DNA of 64,000 nt from Novipirellula galeiformis (GCF_007860095.1 NZ_SJPT01000001.1:758212-822211); one strand, 5' to 3'; counted from the first letter of the stretch, positions 35,484 through 44,866 are shown. A program made the numbers and translations. The notes: a model not told the origin generated them from the sequence alone.

Positions 35484-38400
35484 ATGCGCGGTAACCGCAA
35501 AATGCTAGTGGCTTCGACGCTATTCGCCATCCCGTTCGCTTTCTTGACGTCATCCGTTTCGGTGGGCGAATCGCCAACAGCTCCGCAATTGGCGTCTCCA
35601 TCAACGGTTCCAAGTGGCCCCATCGCTCAAGTGGTGGACAAGCAAACTTCGGCCGTGCCAAACGATTTGTTGAACTCCTTGGCGGCGAACAACACTCACC
35701 ATCACCATCAGTCGCGTGGGATTCTCGACGGCTTGTTCGGCCGTTCTAAAGCTTCGCGATCCTCTGCGGCTAGCACTTCCGCCGCCTCGGCGGATCGTCA
35801 GCCAGCCGATTGGAGCGGGATTCCCTATCATGGTGGCACTCAAACACCCGAGGCGGATGAGCGCACCCCGATTCGGGATCCAGGCACTCGTCCCAGCCCC
35901 AAGGTCGTTCGTGGGCGTGCTCCCGCTCCGTTGAAGGCGAGCCCCGCTCCGCAAGCAAGTCACTCGCCGACGCTTTCCAAAATTCCTACGCCACCGTCTG
36001 ACGCGGTGATGATGAAGGAACGCAGTAGCGCCCCGTCGAGCATGAGTGCTGGTACGGTGACTCGCGAAACCGTAAGTCAAACGTCACCGGAGACCAGTGC
36101 GCTCTCGAGCGAGTCGAGCAGCCGTCGGCGTGGTCGCCGCGCACTCGATGCCCTCGATCCAGGTGCCATTGAGGCTCCCACGACCTCATCAAACAGCATG
36201 GCTGCGACCCCCAAGGCGGCGAAGCCAACGCCCGAGTTGGTTCCCAAAGTCGATCGTCGAGAAATCGTTAGCGAATCGAGTAAGGTTGCCAGCGACGCAA
36301 AGTCGGCTGCGAGTGCCTCACAATCCGACTCGGAAGGGTTGGGGGCGAGTCGCGGCAATGGTGCGGGAGCAACCGCCGAAGCCAAATCCATACCGACACC
36401 GTCAGCCGATCTCGCTAAATCGGTTGCCAGTCAACCGCAAACCGCGGCCACACAACCGACGCTCGCTCAACCGAAGGTGTCGGGACCTACCGCTGCCCCT
36501 CTCGCGGACGCCGCGTCGTCGGTAGCACCGCAGCCGCAAACGGCGGTTGAAACTCCCAACGTGGCAGCGTTACCGAAGGCAACGTCGTCCCCTTCGGCAT
36601 CGTTGTCGGCTCCTGCTGCGTCATTAGGATTGCCGGATGCGACAACCTCGCTTCAAGCTCCGAATTCCAGTTATCAAACTCCCGACATGCAAAGTGATTC
36701 GCCCGCTTCGATGGGGCTTGTTCCGCCAAACCATCTCGCTCCATCGGCGTCGGCGCAAGCGATCTCGCATCGTGCCGGACCTCCTGCGGGCGCATTTGGA
36801 ACCGAACAATTTGTACCCTCGAGCAGCTTGGGGGCCGCAGATGCCTTGAACAAAGCAACGAGTCAAATTTCCGCTCCCGTTGGATCGGGGATTGCGGGCC
36901 AAGACAATCGTCGTAGCGACTCGGCTTCGTCGGACCATGGCGACAACTTTGGCATGCGAACCGAAAAAATGGTGACGTTTGGTCAACCGGTGGAAACACC
37001 TGGCGCAGAGCAAACGCCCGCCAGTGCGGCGGCTCCACAAACGCCGCTGTATGACACCCATGCCTATCAAAACAATGCCAAGGAGTCGATCGCCAAAGAA
37101 GGCCATCGCAACGATGCCTCGGGCGACAATTTCAGTCAACCACGCTACGATTCGCCGCGTGCCGATTCACAGCAGGCAAACGCGATGCGTACGAGCACCG
37201 CGGGATCGGGCTCCTTCGATTCACGACGCGATCCGGGGCCTGGGCAAAACTCGACCGCCTCGGAACTGCCGGGAATCCGCGTCGTTACCTTCGGTCCTGC
37301 CTCGATCACCATCCGCCAGACTCAGCAATACGAGATTCGTGTTGAGAACCGGGGTGCCGTTCATGCCGAGGGAGTGATGGTTCGTGCCTTGATTCCGGAT
37401 TGGGCCGAAGTCCAGGGGCACAACGCTTCGCAAGGTAACATTGATAATCAAACGCAAGGGGATGCCGAGCGTTTGGTGTGGACGATCGAATCGTTACCAG
37501 CCGGTTCGGTGGAGCGAATGTTCGTACGCTTGCGAGCCGCGCGAAGTGGAACTCATGACTTGGAAGTCGATTGGACGTTGGCACCCCAGCATGCGACGGC
37601 GACGGTCAAAGTGCATGAGCCTCGTTTGGATCTTACGATCGATGGGCCCGATGAAGTCATCTATGGCCAATCGCAAACCTACACCGTTCGCGTCTTGAAC
37701 CCAGGCGATGGAACGGCACCGAATGTCGTGTTTACTTTGTCACCCAATTCCGCGACGCCTCAAACGCAACGCATCGGTGACATCCCTGCGGGCAAAGAAG
37801 CTCAATTCGAAGTCGAGCTCACCGCGCAAGACCTTGTCGATTTGAAAATTCACGGAATGGCTTCCGGGGATCTTGAGCTGCGTGCCGAAGCCGAAAAGAC
37901 CATTCGCGTCGCCGCGGCGACACTCGAAGCGGTGTTGACCGGTCCTGAAGTCAAGTATCAAAACACCGAGTCGCTTTACAGTTTGCAGGTCCAGAACACC
38001 GGTTCGGCGATCAGCGAGCGAATCGTTGCGACCTTGCAATTGCCTGGCGGGGTGAAGTACTTGGGCGGACTCGATGAAGCAAAGTTTGAGCAAGGGACGC
38101 TGAAGTGGCAAATCAACGCGTTGGCACCCGGTGCGACTCGCAATTACCAATTCCGTTGTAACATGACCGCGACCGGTGACCAGCGATTCAGTTTCCAGTG
38201 CAAAGGTTCGGCCGCAGGCCAAGCGGGGGTTGCCTTGGCAACGCGAGTGGAATCCATCGCCGACCTCGTGTTGACCATCAATGATCCACCAGCACCCGCT
38301 CCGATCGGTTCGGACGTGACTTATGAAATCATTGTGCGAAACCGTGGAAGCAAAGAAGCAACCGACGTTCACGCCCTGGCCCAATTCAGTCACGGCATCG

Positions 38401-38654
38401 AACCGAGCAAGATCGAAGGCCAAAGTGGTGAGATGTTGACGGGGCAAGTCGTATTCGATCCGATTCCTCGCATCGCCGCAGGCCAAGAAGTTCGCTTGCG
38501 AGTCGTTGCCAAGGCCGATCGTGCGGGACATCATCGCTTCCGCACCGAAATCCGCTCGGGTGATACCGTGTTGGTGGCGGAAGAGGCAACTCACTACATG
38601 AGTCCTCAAAGCGATCGAGTGAGTCGTCGCAGCAGCGACGTGCAAACCCGCTAA
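35484..38654 (+). CDS. Large secreted protein with Ser/Ala/Pro-rich half and DUF11-like beta repeats
   Basis: A signal peptide (MLVASTLFAIPFAFLTSSVSVG) starts the protein. Residues 40-590 are low complexity, rich in Ser, Ala, Pro, Thr and Gln, with one HHHH run near residue 72. From about residue 595 come roughly four DUF11/CARDB-like beta-sandwich repeats, each with a QYEIRVENRG-type line (also QTYTVRVLNPGDG, LYSLQVQNTGS, TYEIIVRNRGS) and an L(P/A)AG turn. Such repeats occur in cell-surface and outer-layer proteins. It ends in RSSDVQTR without an anchor motif. It is monocistronic and closed by the hairpin at 38705-38738. A cell-envelope role is likely but inferred. Confidence 0.9.
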   Translation: MRGNRKMLVASTLFAIPFAFLTSSVSVGESPTAPQLASPSTVPSGPIAQVVDKQTSAVPNDLLNSLAANNTHHHHQSRGILDGLFGRSKASRSSAASTSAASADRQPADWSGIPYHGGTQTPEADERTPIRDPGTRPSPKVVRGRAPAPLKASPAPQASHSPTLSKIPTPPSDAVMMKERSSAPSSMSAGTVTRETVSQTSPETSALSSESSSRRRGRRALDALDPGAIEAPTTSSNSMAATPKAAKPTPELVPKVDRREIVSESSKVASDAKSAASASQSDSEGLGASRGNGAGATAEAKSIPTPSADLAKSVASQPQTAATQPTLAQPKVSGPTAAPLADAASSVAPQPQTAVETPNVAALPKATSSPSASLSAPAASLGLPDATTSLQAPNSSYQTPDMQSDSPASMGLVPPNHLAPSASAQAISHRAGPPAGAFGTEQFVPSSSLGAADALNKATSQISAPVGSGIAGQDNRRSDSASSDHGDNFGMRTEKMVTFGQPVETPGAEQTPASAAAPQTPLYDTHAYQNNAKESIAKEGHRNDASGDNFSQPRYDSPRADSQQANAMRTSTAGSGSFDSRRDPGPGQNSTASELPGIRVVTFGPASITIRQTQQYEIRVENRGAVHAEGVMVRALIPDWAEVQGHNASQGNIDNQTQGDAERLVWTIESLPAGSVERMFVRLRAARSGTHDLEVDWTLAPQHATATVKVHEPRLDLTIDGPDEVIYGQSQTYTVRVLNPGDGTAPNVVFTLSPNSATPQTQRIGDIPAGKEAQFEVELTAQDLVDLKIHGMASGDLELRAEAEKTIRVAAATLEAVLTGPEVKYQNTESLYSLQVQNTGSAISERIVATLQLPGGVKYLGGLDEAKFEQGTLKWQINALAPGATRNYQFRCNMTATGDQRFSFQCKGSAAGQAGVALATRVESIADLVLTINDPPAPAPIGSDVTYEIIVRNRGSKEATDVHALAQFSHGIEPSKIEGQSGEMLTGQVVFDPIPRIAAGQEVRLRVVAKADRAGHHRFRTEIRSGDTVLVAEEATHYMSPQSDRVSRRSSDVQTR

Positions 38655-38704
38655 TCGCAGCGGCGAAAGCGGGCGTCCCCGCCACGGCTCTGAATTGATA
38701 ATGC

Positions 38705-38738
38705 AACATCGCCGGTCTCATTTGAGATCGGCGATGTT
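38705..38738. terminator. Strong hairpin between convergent genes (bidirectional terminator)
   Basis: AACATCGCCGGTCTC and GAGATCGGCGATGTT are near-perfect 15-base inverted arms around a four-base ATTT loop, with one mismatch pair. It lies between the stops of the surface-protein gene (38654) and the RNase D gene (38793). The flanking T-run is weak. Confidence 0.7.
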
Positions 38739-38792
38739 CGTTTGGAGCCAACGCGTTCATTGGTCGATCGCAACGCGATCGACGCTGAATCA

Positions 38793-40001
38793 CTAGGGGG
38801 TGACTTCGATGAACTCGAGCGGTTGCGTTTCGCTGACATCGGCGACGCGAATCGCAAGTTCACCGGCAAGCAGTCTGCGGAACGACTTGCCCACAATGTC
38901 GCCTCGCCATCCCTTCAACAGTGACGGTTCGGGATCATTGTTGCGGTGTTCCAATTCGTAACCGAGCAACTCACGCACATCGTCTGCGTTACCGACGATC
39001 GGCGGAGCGAGTTTGTGTTGCCGACTGATGCACGCGATCGACGTCGATAGAAATTGGCTCAACATCGGCGAAACCGAACGACGGGTGCCACGAGGACGAC
39101 GCGGTAGGTCTTCATCCGGTGTATCCAACGCCACGCGAATCGCTTCGGCAATCGCTTCGTATTGACCCGTGTACCCGCGACGTTCGAGACCGCGGATGCT
39201 GCGGATCTTGTCGATGTTGGTCGATGCTTTTTTGGCCAATTCGACGAGCAAGTCGTCTCGCATGACACGACGCGGAATTCGATCGGTCTCGCGAGCACGG
39301 TCTTCTCGCCATAGCCACAATTGACGAACGGTTTCCAATTGACGTGGGTTCAGCCCCGACGAACCACTGACGCGGTGCCAGTTTTCGCGAGTCTCCGCGT
39401 CGATGACTTTCTGCTGCAGATTGTCGGTTTCTTCGGCGACCCAAGTTTCGCGGTTTAGATCACAGACCATCGTGTTGAGTTGTTGGTACATGTTCTCTAA
39501 ATCGACCACGTCGTGCAGCGCGTACGTGATCTGATCTTTGCTCAAGGGGCGATGACGCCAATTCGTTCGCGTTTCCCCTTTGGGCAACGATTTGCCCACC
39601 AACCGCTGAACCAACGTCGCCAGCGATGCGGGGTATTCCATGCCCACAAATCCCGCCGCCAATTGGGTGTCAAATAGACCCGCGATCGGTTTTCCGGAAA
39701 AACGATAGCAAAATCGAATCTCTTCACGTGCCGCATGGGCGATCACGATTCGCCCTGGTTGAGAGAGGACCTCCCAAAAGGGATCCGTCGTTTCGACCCG
39801 ATAGGGATCGATGATCGCCAAGCGGTCCCCAAAAGCGACTTGAATCAAGCACAGTTCGGGGCGATAGCTATCCTCGGATACAAATTCCGTATCAAACCCA
39901 ACGAAACGGCATTGGGCGATCTCGGCACAGAGATCTTCGAGCTCCGCGTGATTGTTGATGGATTCGTACTTCAAAACGTGACTTTGAATCTTGGGGAACA
40001 C
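38793..40001 (-). CDS. rnd: Ribonuclease D with HRDC domain
   Basis: A 3'-5' exoribonuclease for tRNA and other RNA maturation. The DEDDy exonuclease motif I is VGFDTEFV, motif III is YALHDVVDL. In motif II the usual Asp after the conserved His is Glu (AHAAREEIRF), which could lower or change activity. The HRDC domain spans about residues 225-300 (RQLWLWREDRARETD, LLVELAKK). GTG start at 40001. It is divergent from mfnB (start 40118). Confidence 0.92.
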   Translation of the reverse strand: MFPKIQSHVLKYESINNHAELEDLCAEIAQCRFVGFDTEFVSEDSYRPELCLIQVAFGDRLAIIDPYRVETTDPFWEVLSQPGRIVIAHAAREEIRFCYRFSGKPIAGLFDTQLAAGFVGMEYPASLATLVQRLVGKSLPKGETRTNWRHRPLSKDQITYALHDVVDLENMYQQLNTMVCDLNRETWVAEETDNLQQKVIDAETRENWHRVSGSSGLNPRQLETVRQLWLWREDRARETDRIPRRVMRDDLLVELAKKASTNIDKIRSIRGLERRGYTGQYEAIAEAIRVALDTPDEDLPRRPRGTRRSVSPMLSQFLSTSIACISRQHKLAPPIVGNADDVRELLGYELEHRNNDPEPSLLKGWRGDIVGKSFRRLLAGELAIRVADVSETQPLEFIEVTP

Positions 40002-40117
40002 GGCGAATTGACACTGAGGTGAGCGTCGACTTTACCCCCTTTGATTGCTATCGCCTATCCGGTTTATGTTGCATTGGGTCGAGTTTTTTTCCCCCTCAAA
40101 AGCGAAAGCGTTGTTCT

Positions 40118-40852
40118 GTGACGGATCTGCTAGTCAGTGTGAGGGACGATTCTGAATTTGATATCGCCGTCGCTGCTGGGGTGGCGATCATCGATTTCAA
40201 GGAGCCGAGTCGCGGGGCGCTGGCGGCGGTTGAACCGGCGATTTGGCAGTCCGCAGCAAAGAGACTCCCCCATCTGCACGCCAATGATGCCCCTCACCGG
40301 ACCAGGCCGCTGCTCTCGGCCGCGCTGGGAGAGCCGGAGGATTGGCAAGCCGTGATTAGGCGGCTGCCCGATGCGTTTCAGTTTGCCAAGATCGGCCCCA
40401 GCGGGATCGATACCGCCCGAGAGATGAAGCGACTTTGGGGCGAAGCCGCCCTGCATTTGGGGGCGACGACCGAATTGGTGGCCGTCGCGTATGCCGATTT
40501 CGAGGCGGCCCATTGCTTGAGTCCGGCTGAAATCTTTCAGCTGGCCGGCCAGTCGGGGTTCCGTCGCTGCTTGGTGGATACCTTTACAAAGGACGGGCGG
40601 TCCACCACCGATCATCTTTCTTACGCGGGTTTGCGTGAACTCGGCGAGATTGCGAGCCAGGCGTCGATGCGGTGGGCGATGGCCGGATCGCTCCGCTTGG
40701 AGATCGTCGATGATCTCGAAACCCAAGGCATCCTTCCCGATTGCTATGCGGTCCGGGGTGATGTGTGCCAGCACGATCGGGCGGGCAACCTGTCTCCATT
40801 GCGGCTGCAACAATGGGTGGACCGTGTGTCGTTGCCGTCGAGGAAACGGTAG
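40118..40852 (+). CDS. (5-formylfuran-3-yl)methyl phosphate synthase-like protein (MfnB, DUF556)
   Basis: In methanogens MfnB joins two glyceraldehyde 3-phosphate molecules to build the furan of methanofuran. The catalytic lysines appear conserved: K28 in IIDFKEPSRGALAA, matching the archaeal IIDVK(N)P motif, and K91 in FAKIGPSG, matching Y(I)KVG. The GTG at 40118 puts LLVSVRD at the start as in the family. Planctomycetes carry tetrahydromethanopterin C1 enzymes and a methanofuran-like cofactor, so the role fits. DUF6513 at 43439 belongs to the same pathway by genome association. Confidence 0.85.
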   Translation: MTDLLVSVRDDSEFDIAVAAGVAIIDFKEPSRGALAAVEPAIWQSAAKRLPHLHANDAPHRTRPLLSAALGEPEDWQAVIRRLPDAFQFAKIGPSGIDTAREMKRLWGEAALHLGATTELVAVAYADFEAAHCLSPAEIFQLAGQSGFRRCLVDTFTKDGRSTTDHLSYAGLRELGEIASQASMRWAMAGSLRLEIVDDLETQGILPDCYAVRGDVCQHDRAGNLSPLRLQQWVDRVSLPSRKR

Positions 40853-40875
40853 ACCGGGCCATGTGAATGCTTTGT

Positions 40876-40917
40876 GGCCCCCAAACCGTGGCCCCTAAAC
40901 CGTGGCCCCTAAACCGT
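40876..40917. repeat. Tandem repeat, 14 bp x 3
   Basis: GGCCCCTAAACCGT occurs three times (first copy with one change), starting 24 bp after the mfnB stop. Confidence 0.9.
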
Positions 40918-40956
40918 GGTCCGTCAACCGATCCTGATCGCCGCGAGCGCCGCGAT

Positions 40957-41051
40957 CCGTTGTTACCGAAGCCGTTGTTACCGATGCCGTTGTTACCGAT
41001 GCCGTTGTTACCGATGCCGTTGTTACCGATGCCGTTGTTACCGATGCCGTA
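40957..41051. repeat. Tandem repeat, 15 bp x 6.3
   Basis: CCGTTGTTACCGATG repeats six times, the first copy with A for T at one site, then breaks off in a seventh. All six frames are open through it, giving pentapeptide repeats such as GNNGI or LLPMP. It lies 31 bp beyond the stop of the minus-strand gene at 41083. With no spacer between copies it is not a CRISPR array. Confidence 0.95.
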
Positions 41052-41082
41052 GCGACATTCCGCCGGCACGTTGCGTCTTCGT

Positions 41083-41313
41083 TCACTCGGCCCAATCGAG
41101 CCCGGTCAACGAGATCAACCGGTCTTCGAAATGGCCGATCAAGCCGCCCACAAGGGTCCATTCATCGCGCGATCGCAATTCAATTTCACCGAACTTGTTG
41201 ATTCGCAAGATGGAGTCACCGTTGACTCCCGATTCATGCATTTGCTTAAGATCGATTTCGCCTTCGTTGACAACGTCTAATAATGTTTTCCCGGTCAGTT
41301 CGATAAATTGCAT
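41083..41313 (-). CDS. Small hypothetical protein, 76 aa
   Basis: The ATG at 41313 gives MQFIELTGKTLLDVVNEGEI, a compact soluble protein with balanced composition and a C-terminal GLIGHFEDRLISLTGLDWAE. The frame is open to 41379, but the residues before 41313 are basic and less protein-like. The family is not recognised; it looks like a conserved planctomycete small protein. It has the 15-bp array downstream. Confidence 0.75.
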   Translation of the reverse strand: MQFIELTGKTLLDVVNEGEIDLKQMHESGVNGDSILRINKFGEIELRSRDEWTLVGGLIGHFEDRLISLTGLDWAE

Positions 41314-41463
41314 CCCAGATCCTCGGACGAAGATGGCTTCCCAAAACAGCTTTCGGATCGCTCTTAATTTGATCCCCACATTGTAGTTCAGTGTGACTCA
41401 AGTGGATGCGGGAAGCGTGAGATTCGCAAAACGATTTTTTCTGTATTGACTTTCCGCCCCGAC

Positions 41464-43176
41464 TTACTGCTGAAGTCGATCGAGCGTTTTTTGCAATTGC
41501 CCGATCGTGTAATCGATCGAAGCAATGCGTCCCTCTTGATCGAGCACGACGAGGAACGGCATCGACACCATGCCCAGTTTCGCAGCGACCTCGTTAGCGA
41601 CTTCGGCGGTGTTGGAGGATTCTGCACGTAAGTTCGGAAACGTGAATTGATTGTGGCGAACAAATTCGTCGACCGGAGCTCCGGTGGGATCCAGATTCAC
41701 ACCCACGATGGCAAGTTTGTCGGGGTCTTGGTCGACCAATTGTTGTAAGTGCGGAATCAATTGCAGCGATTCCGGAAAGCCCGTCGCCCACAACGGCATC
41801 AAGACGATTTTGCCACGATAATCCGCTAGCGATAATGCCGAGCCATCCACTGCTTTTAGATCGGGTGCAAACGGTTGACCAATCGCATCTAAACGCGACT
41901 TTCGAGCGTCCAAGGCGATCAAAGCTTCTTGACCCGTTGCTGAATTTGCATCCGGAAAACGATCGGAAAGTTCGCGATACGTTGCTTCGGCAAGCTCCTG
42001 ATGGCCGAGGCCTTCGAATTGAAGCGCCGCACCGGCAAGGTACTGAACCGTTTGCAGATCGGGCGACTCGTTAATCAAAGCTTCCGCGGCAGCTTTCCAA
42101 TCGGTCGGGTCAACGGATCCGCCTTCGATCGCAAGTCGTAGTAAACGATCGATCTCATCAAATTGCACGCTGCCCGCCAATTGAGCAGCCATCTTTGCGA
42201 TCTGGGGATCCGTCGAATCAGCATACAAATCAATGATCGTGCCGCGAATCGCCTTCGCTTCAGCATCATGACCGAATTGGGTCAACGTTTGCCGTGCTTG
42301 GCCCATGACCATCATCGCAGGAATCTCCGACGAGGCAGGTGAATTGGCTAAATCATGGACCAGTTGAACCATCCGCTTGGGCGCATCTTCGGCTCCGTTT
42401 TGCAACGATTCAATCGCAAACCCGATCAACACCAAACGGCTGTCTGTTACCAAGCGTGGGTCGTCGGATTCGAGGTTCGCTTCGGCTAATTTTTCCAGCT
42501 CAAGAGCAGCCTTTAAGTCTCCGAGTGCGGCAAGATGCGACAACGATTGTAGTTCGCCGCGGGCGCCATCGCGGCGCGCCTCGGCGTCGGCCGCGGGCAT
42601 GTTTCGCAATCGTCGGGAGGCTTCCAGTTTTAGCTTCGAGATCCGCTGCATCTCAGCGAACGCTTCCTTCGGATCTTGGATTCCCGCAGTGCCGTTCGCA
42701 ATCGCCTGCATCGTCCGATCGGCATCTGCCAAAAAATCACGGAGTTCCTGCGGGCTTAAGTCGGCACGCAATTGGCGACGCTTCGAATCCGGCGCGTCGA
42801 TGACCGATTCCGGTTCGGCTAAGGGCAACATCGCAGGCGCTTGGGCCGGAACGTTGTGAGCCGGAACGTCGGCTTGAGGTGACGACATCGCCTGGCCACC
42901 GACCGCGGCGTCTGGACCCTGGGCAGGTTGGCCCGAGGTTGGCGGCAGCGGAGTCAGTGACGAAGGGGCTTGCGGATCAGTCTCGGTGGGAACTGCTAAA
43001 GGTAGCTTCGCATCCGCGCCGGCATCCGATGGATTCGTCGTATCACTCTTGCCACATCCTGATAGCAGTGCGACCAGGCAGCTGAGCGATAACCAAACGG
43101 TCCATTGAAATGACAGGCGGATTGTTCGCGTCGGGAAGCCGGACAAAAACGAGAGAGGCCAAAGTAAGCTAGGCAT
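41464..43176 (-). CDS. Lipoprotein with C-terminal thioredoxin/TlpA-like fold lacking active-site cysteines
   Basis: The ATG at 43176 leads to a lipobox LVALLSGC with the lipidated cysteine at residue 41. A Pro/Ala-rich linker and a long helical region (about residues 130-420, TPR-like) follow. The C-terminal 130 residues have a redoxin fold: APDLKAVDGSALSLADYRGKIVLMPLWATGFPES, then SMPFLVVLDQEGRIASIDYTIG with the cis-proline. The position of WCxxC reads WATGFPES, so it cannot perform thiol-disulfide exchange. It may be a binding or chaperone-like descendant. It stands alone between the small hypothetical and DUF6513. Confidence 0.85.
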   Translation of the reverse strand: MPSLLWPLSFLSGFPTRTIRLSFQWTVWLSLSCLVALLSGCGKSDTTNPSDAGADAKLPLAVPTETDPQAPSSLTPLPPTSGQPAQGPDAAVGGQAMSSPQADVPAHNVPAQAPAMLPLAEPESVIDAPDSKRRQLRADLSPQELRDFLADADRTMQAIANGTAGIQDPKEAFAEMQRISKLKLEASRRLRNMPAADAEARRDGARGELQSLSHLAALGDLKAALELEKLAEANLESDDPRLVTDSRLVLIGFAIESLQNGAEDAPKRMVQLVHDLANSPASSEIPAMMVMGQARQTLTQFGHDAEAKAIRGTIIDLYADSTDPQIAKMAAQLAGSVQFDEIDRLLRLAIEGGSVDPTDWKAAAEALINESPDLQTVQYLAGAALQFEGLGHQELAEATYRELSDRFPDANSATGQEALIALDARKSRLDAIGQPFAPDLKAVDGSALSLADYRGKIVLMPLWATGFPESLQLIPHLQQLVDQDPDKLAIVGVNLDPTGAPVDEFVRHNQFTFPNLRAESSNTAEVANEVAAKLGMVSMPFLVVLDQEGRIASIDYTIGQLQKTLDRLQQ

Positions 43177-43438
43177 AACCAATAACCAGAGACAGAGCGG
43201 AAACTCCGAAAGTACCGCGATTGCAGAGATAAAGACAAACGGACCTGATTCTAGCAATCCCCTTGGATGCTGTCGGTAGCGTTTAGGTGTACTGTTGTTG
43301 GGAATGGCGCGGAAATCAACTCATTCTTTCGCGTTATTGGATACGCAGTGCCGCGACGACACAGTTGGTGGGGGGCGTGGTAGCTTGGTGGGTGGGGGGC
43401 GTTGGTTCTTATCCGCACAATCGCTTCACTCGGGCCCT

Positions 43439-44866
43439 TCACTTGGGGCGCGACTTGCGATGTCGACTGCCACGCCCGATGCGGTGCAGATTCTCTTCCT
43501 CGGTCAGCATGCCCCAGCGAAGCGCCTGGTCTTGCTCGTACTGTTTTCCTAACTGCAACGCGATCGATGCTTTTGCCAGCTCAAAGCCGAGATAAAAAGC
43601 ATGACTGGGATCAACGTTGTCAGATTCAGGACGTTCGAGTAGTTGGTCGAATAATTTAAACGGATCGCGGTGTTTGAGGTGCAGTCCGGCGGAGAGCAAG
43701 TGCATGATTTCGTCTTGCGCATAGAGGCGATAGTGATTGTCCTTCAGGGTGTTGGCAAGCGACGCAAACATGCCTTGCGGATACGCTTTGAGTTTCGGGT
43801 CGCGCAATTGCACCAACTCATTGGAAAGATGTTTCGGCGGCACTCGGTTTTTAACGCTGTAGTGAACCAATTTTCTTGCCGCATCGCACTCGCGAACCGA
43901 CGATCGCGCCCAATTGATGACTTCGGTTGTCAACACGCTGCGAATCCCGAGTTCTTGACAAATGCCCAGCAGTAAAAAGTTGATGCCCGCGGAATCGACC
44001 TCCGTTAGTTCCGTCAAATTGCCGATCCCCATCATCATCTCAAGTTCGGGGTAATCGCGGCGGGTATCCGCATAGCGAATCAGACTTGGCATGAACCCTC
44101 CACCGATCGGTTCCAAAATCGGGTCCAATCGCATCGGAACTTGATGTCGCGCCAAATAATCGATCGTTTTTTCAAAACTTTTTTTGTCGTCGACTTGATC
44201 GGGAATCACGACCACTTCGGCGCCCCAATCTTTCGCGCTCTCGCGATTCGATGAGTTCACCGACAACACCAACGTGGCGCCGTGGCGAGTCGCTTCGCCC
44301 GCTTCCCACGCATCAAACGTATCGATCGAAACCTCCAATCCTTCGTCAACGATCGCGGTGACGTAGTCACCTATCGTGTTGCAACGCGAAGCGGGGTCGC
44401 AACCAATGTCAATCGTGTCGGCGCCTGATTGACGCAATCGTTTGGCAATTGCAATCACCGACTCAATCGAGAGTCGCGGTGCATGATTGATCTCCGCAAT
44501 GATCTTGATGTCGTAATCACTCGGTGGAGTTTTGACATGCCCTTGGCCAAACACGTCGGCAAGATCGCGACAGTCTTTGGGGCCGCAAATTACTTGCGTT
44601 TTGACGCTTTTTTGCAGTTCGTCGCAACCGGATTCAAGGTAGCCCGGAACGATCAAGTGCGTTGCTTCATCGGGGATCTCCAAGTGCCGAAGCAACCACT
44701 TGGATGTCATCAACGCGGCCACCGTAATCGGCATCACTCCGATCGAATAACGGAACTGGTATTGTTGCGCAAGCGATGCAGTGATCTCACGAACGGCATG
44801 CTCGGCAAGACGTCCAGTGACGAAGTGGTAGTGATGTTCGGTGGAAGCTTGGATCGTCGTAAGCAT
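43439..44866 (-). CDS. DUF6513 protein, dihydropteroate synthase-like
   Basis: The ATG at 44866 starts MLTTIQASTEHHYHFVTGRL. After an N-terminal domain of about 120 residues (FRYSIGVMPITVAALMTSKWL, HLIVPGYLE), a TIM-barrel resembling the pterin-binding family runs through IIAEINHAPRLS, ADTIDIGCDP, VSIDTFDAWEAGEA and MMGIGNLTELTEVDSAGIN. DUF6513 proteins are found with tetrahydromethanopterin genes in methylotrophs and planctomycetes and are thought to act in that cofactor's synthesis. The exact step is not established. Its start faces the candidate RNA gene across 170 bp. Confidence 0.85.
   Translation of the reverse strand: MLTTIQASTEHHYHFVTGRLAEHAVREITASLAQQYQFRYSIGVMPITVAALMTSKWLLRHLEIPDEATHLIVPGYLESGCDELQKSVKTQVICGPKDCRDLADVFGQGHVKTPPSDYDIKIIAEINHAPRLSIESVIAIAKRLRQSGADTIDIGCDPASRCNTIGDYVTAIVDEGLEVSIDTFDAWEAGEATRHGATLVLSVNSSNRESAKDWGAEVVVIPDQVDDKKSFEKTIDYLARHQVPMRLDPILEPIGGGFMPSLIRYADTRRDYPELEMMMGIGNLTELTEVDSAGINFLLLGICQELGIRSVLTTEVINWARSSVRECDAARKLVHYSVKNRVPPKHLSNELVQLRDPKLKAYPQGMFASLANTLKDNHYRLYAQDEIMHLLSAGLHLKHRDPFKLFDQLLERPESDNVDPSHAFYLGFELAKASIALQLGKQYEQDQALRWGMLTEEENLHRIGRGSRHRKSRPK

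Noticed and set aside
40957-41051. Possible CRISPR array
   Set aside because: Units are 15 bp and adjoin directly without spacers; no cas genes nearby.
40584-41069. Minus-strand frame with NNGIG pentapeptides
   Set aside because: It is antisense to mfnB and open only because of the 15-bp array; no signal or ribosome site.
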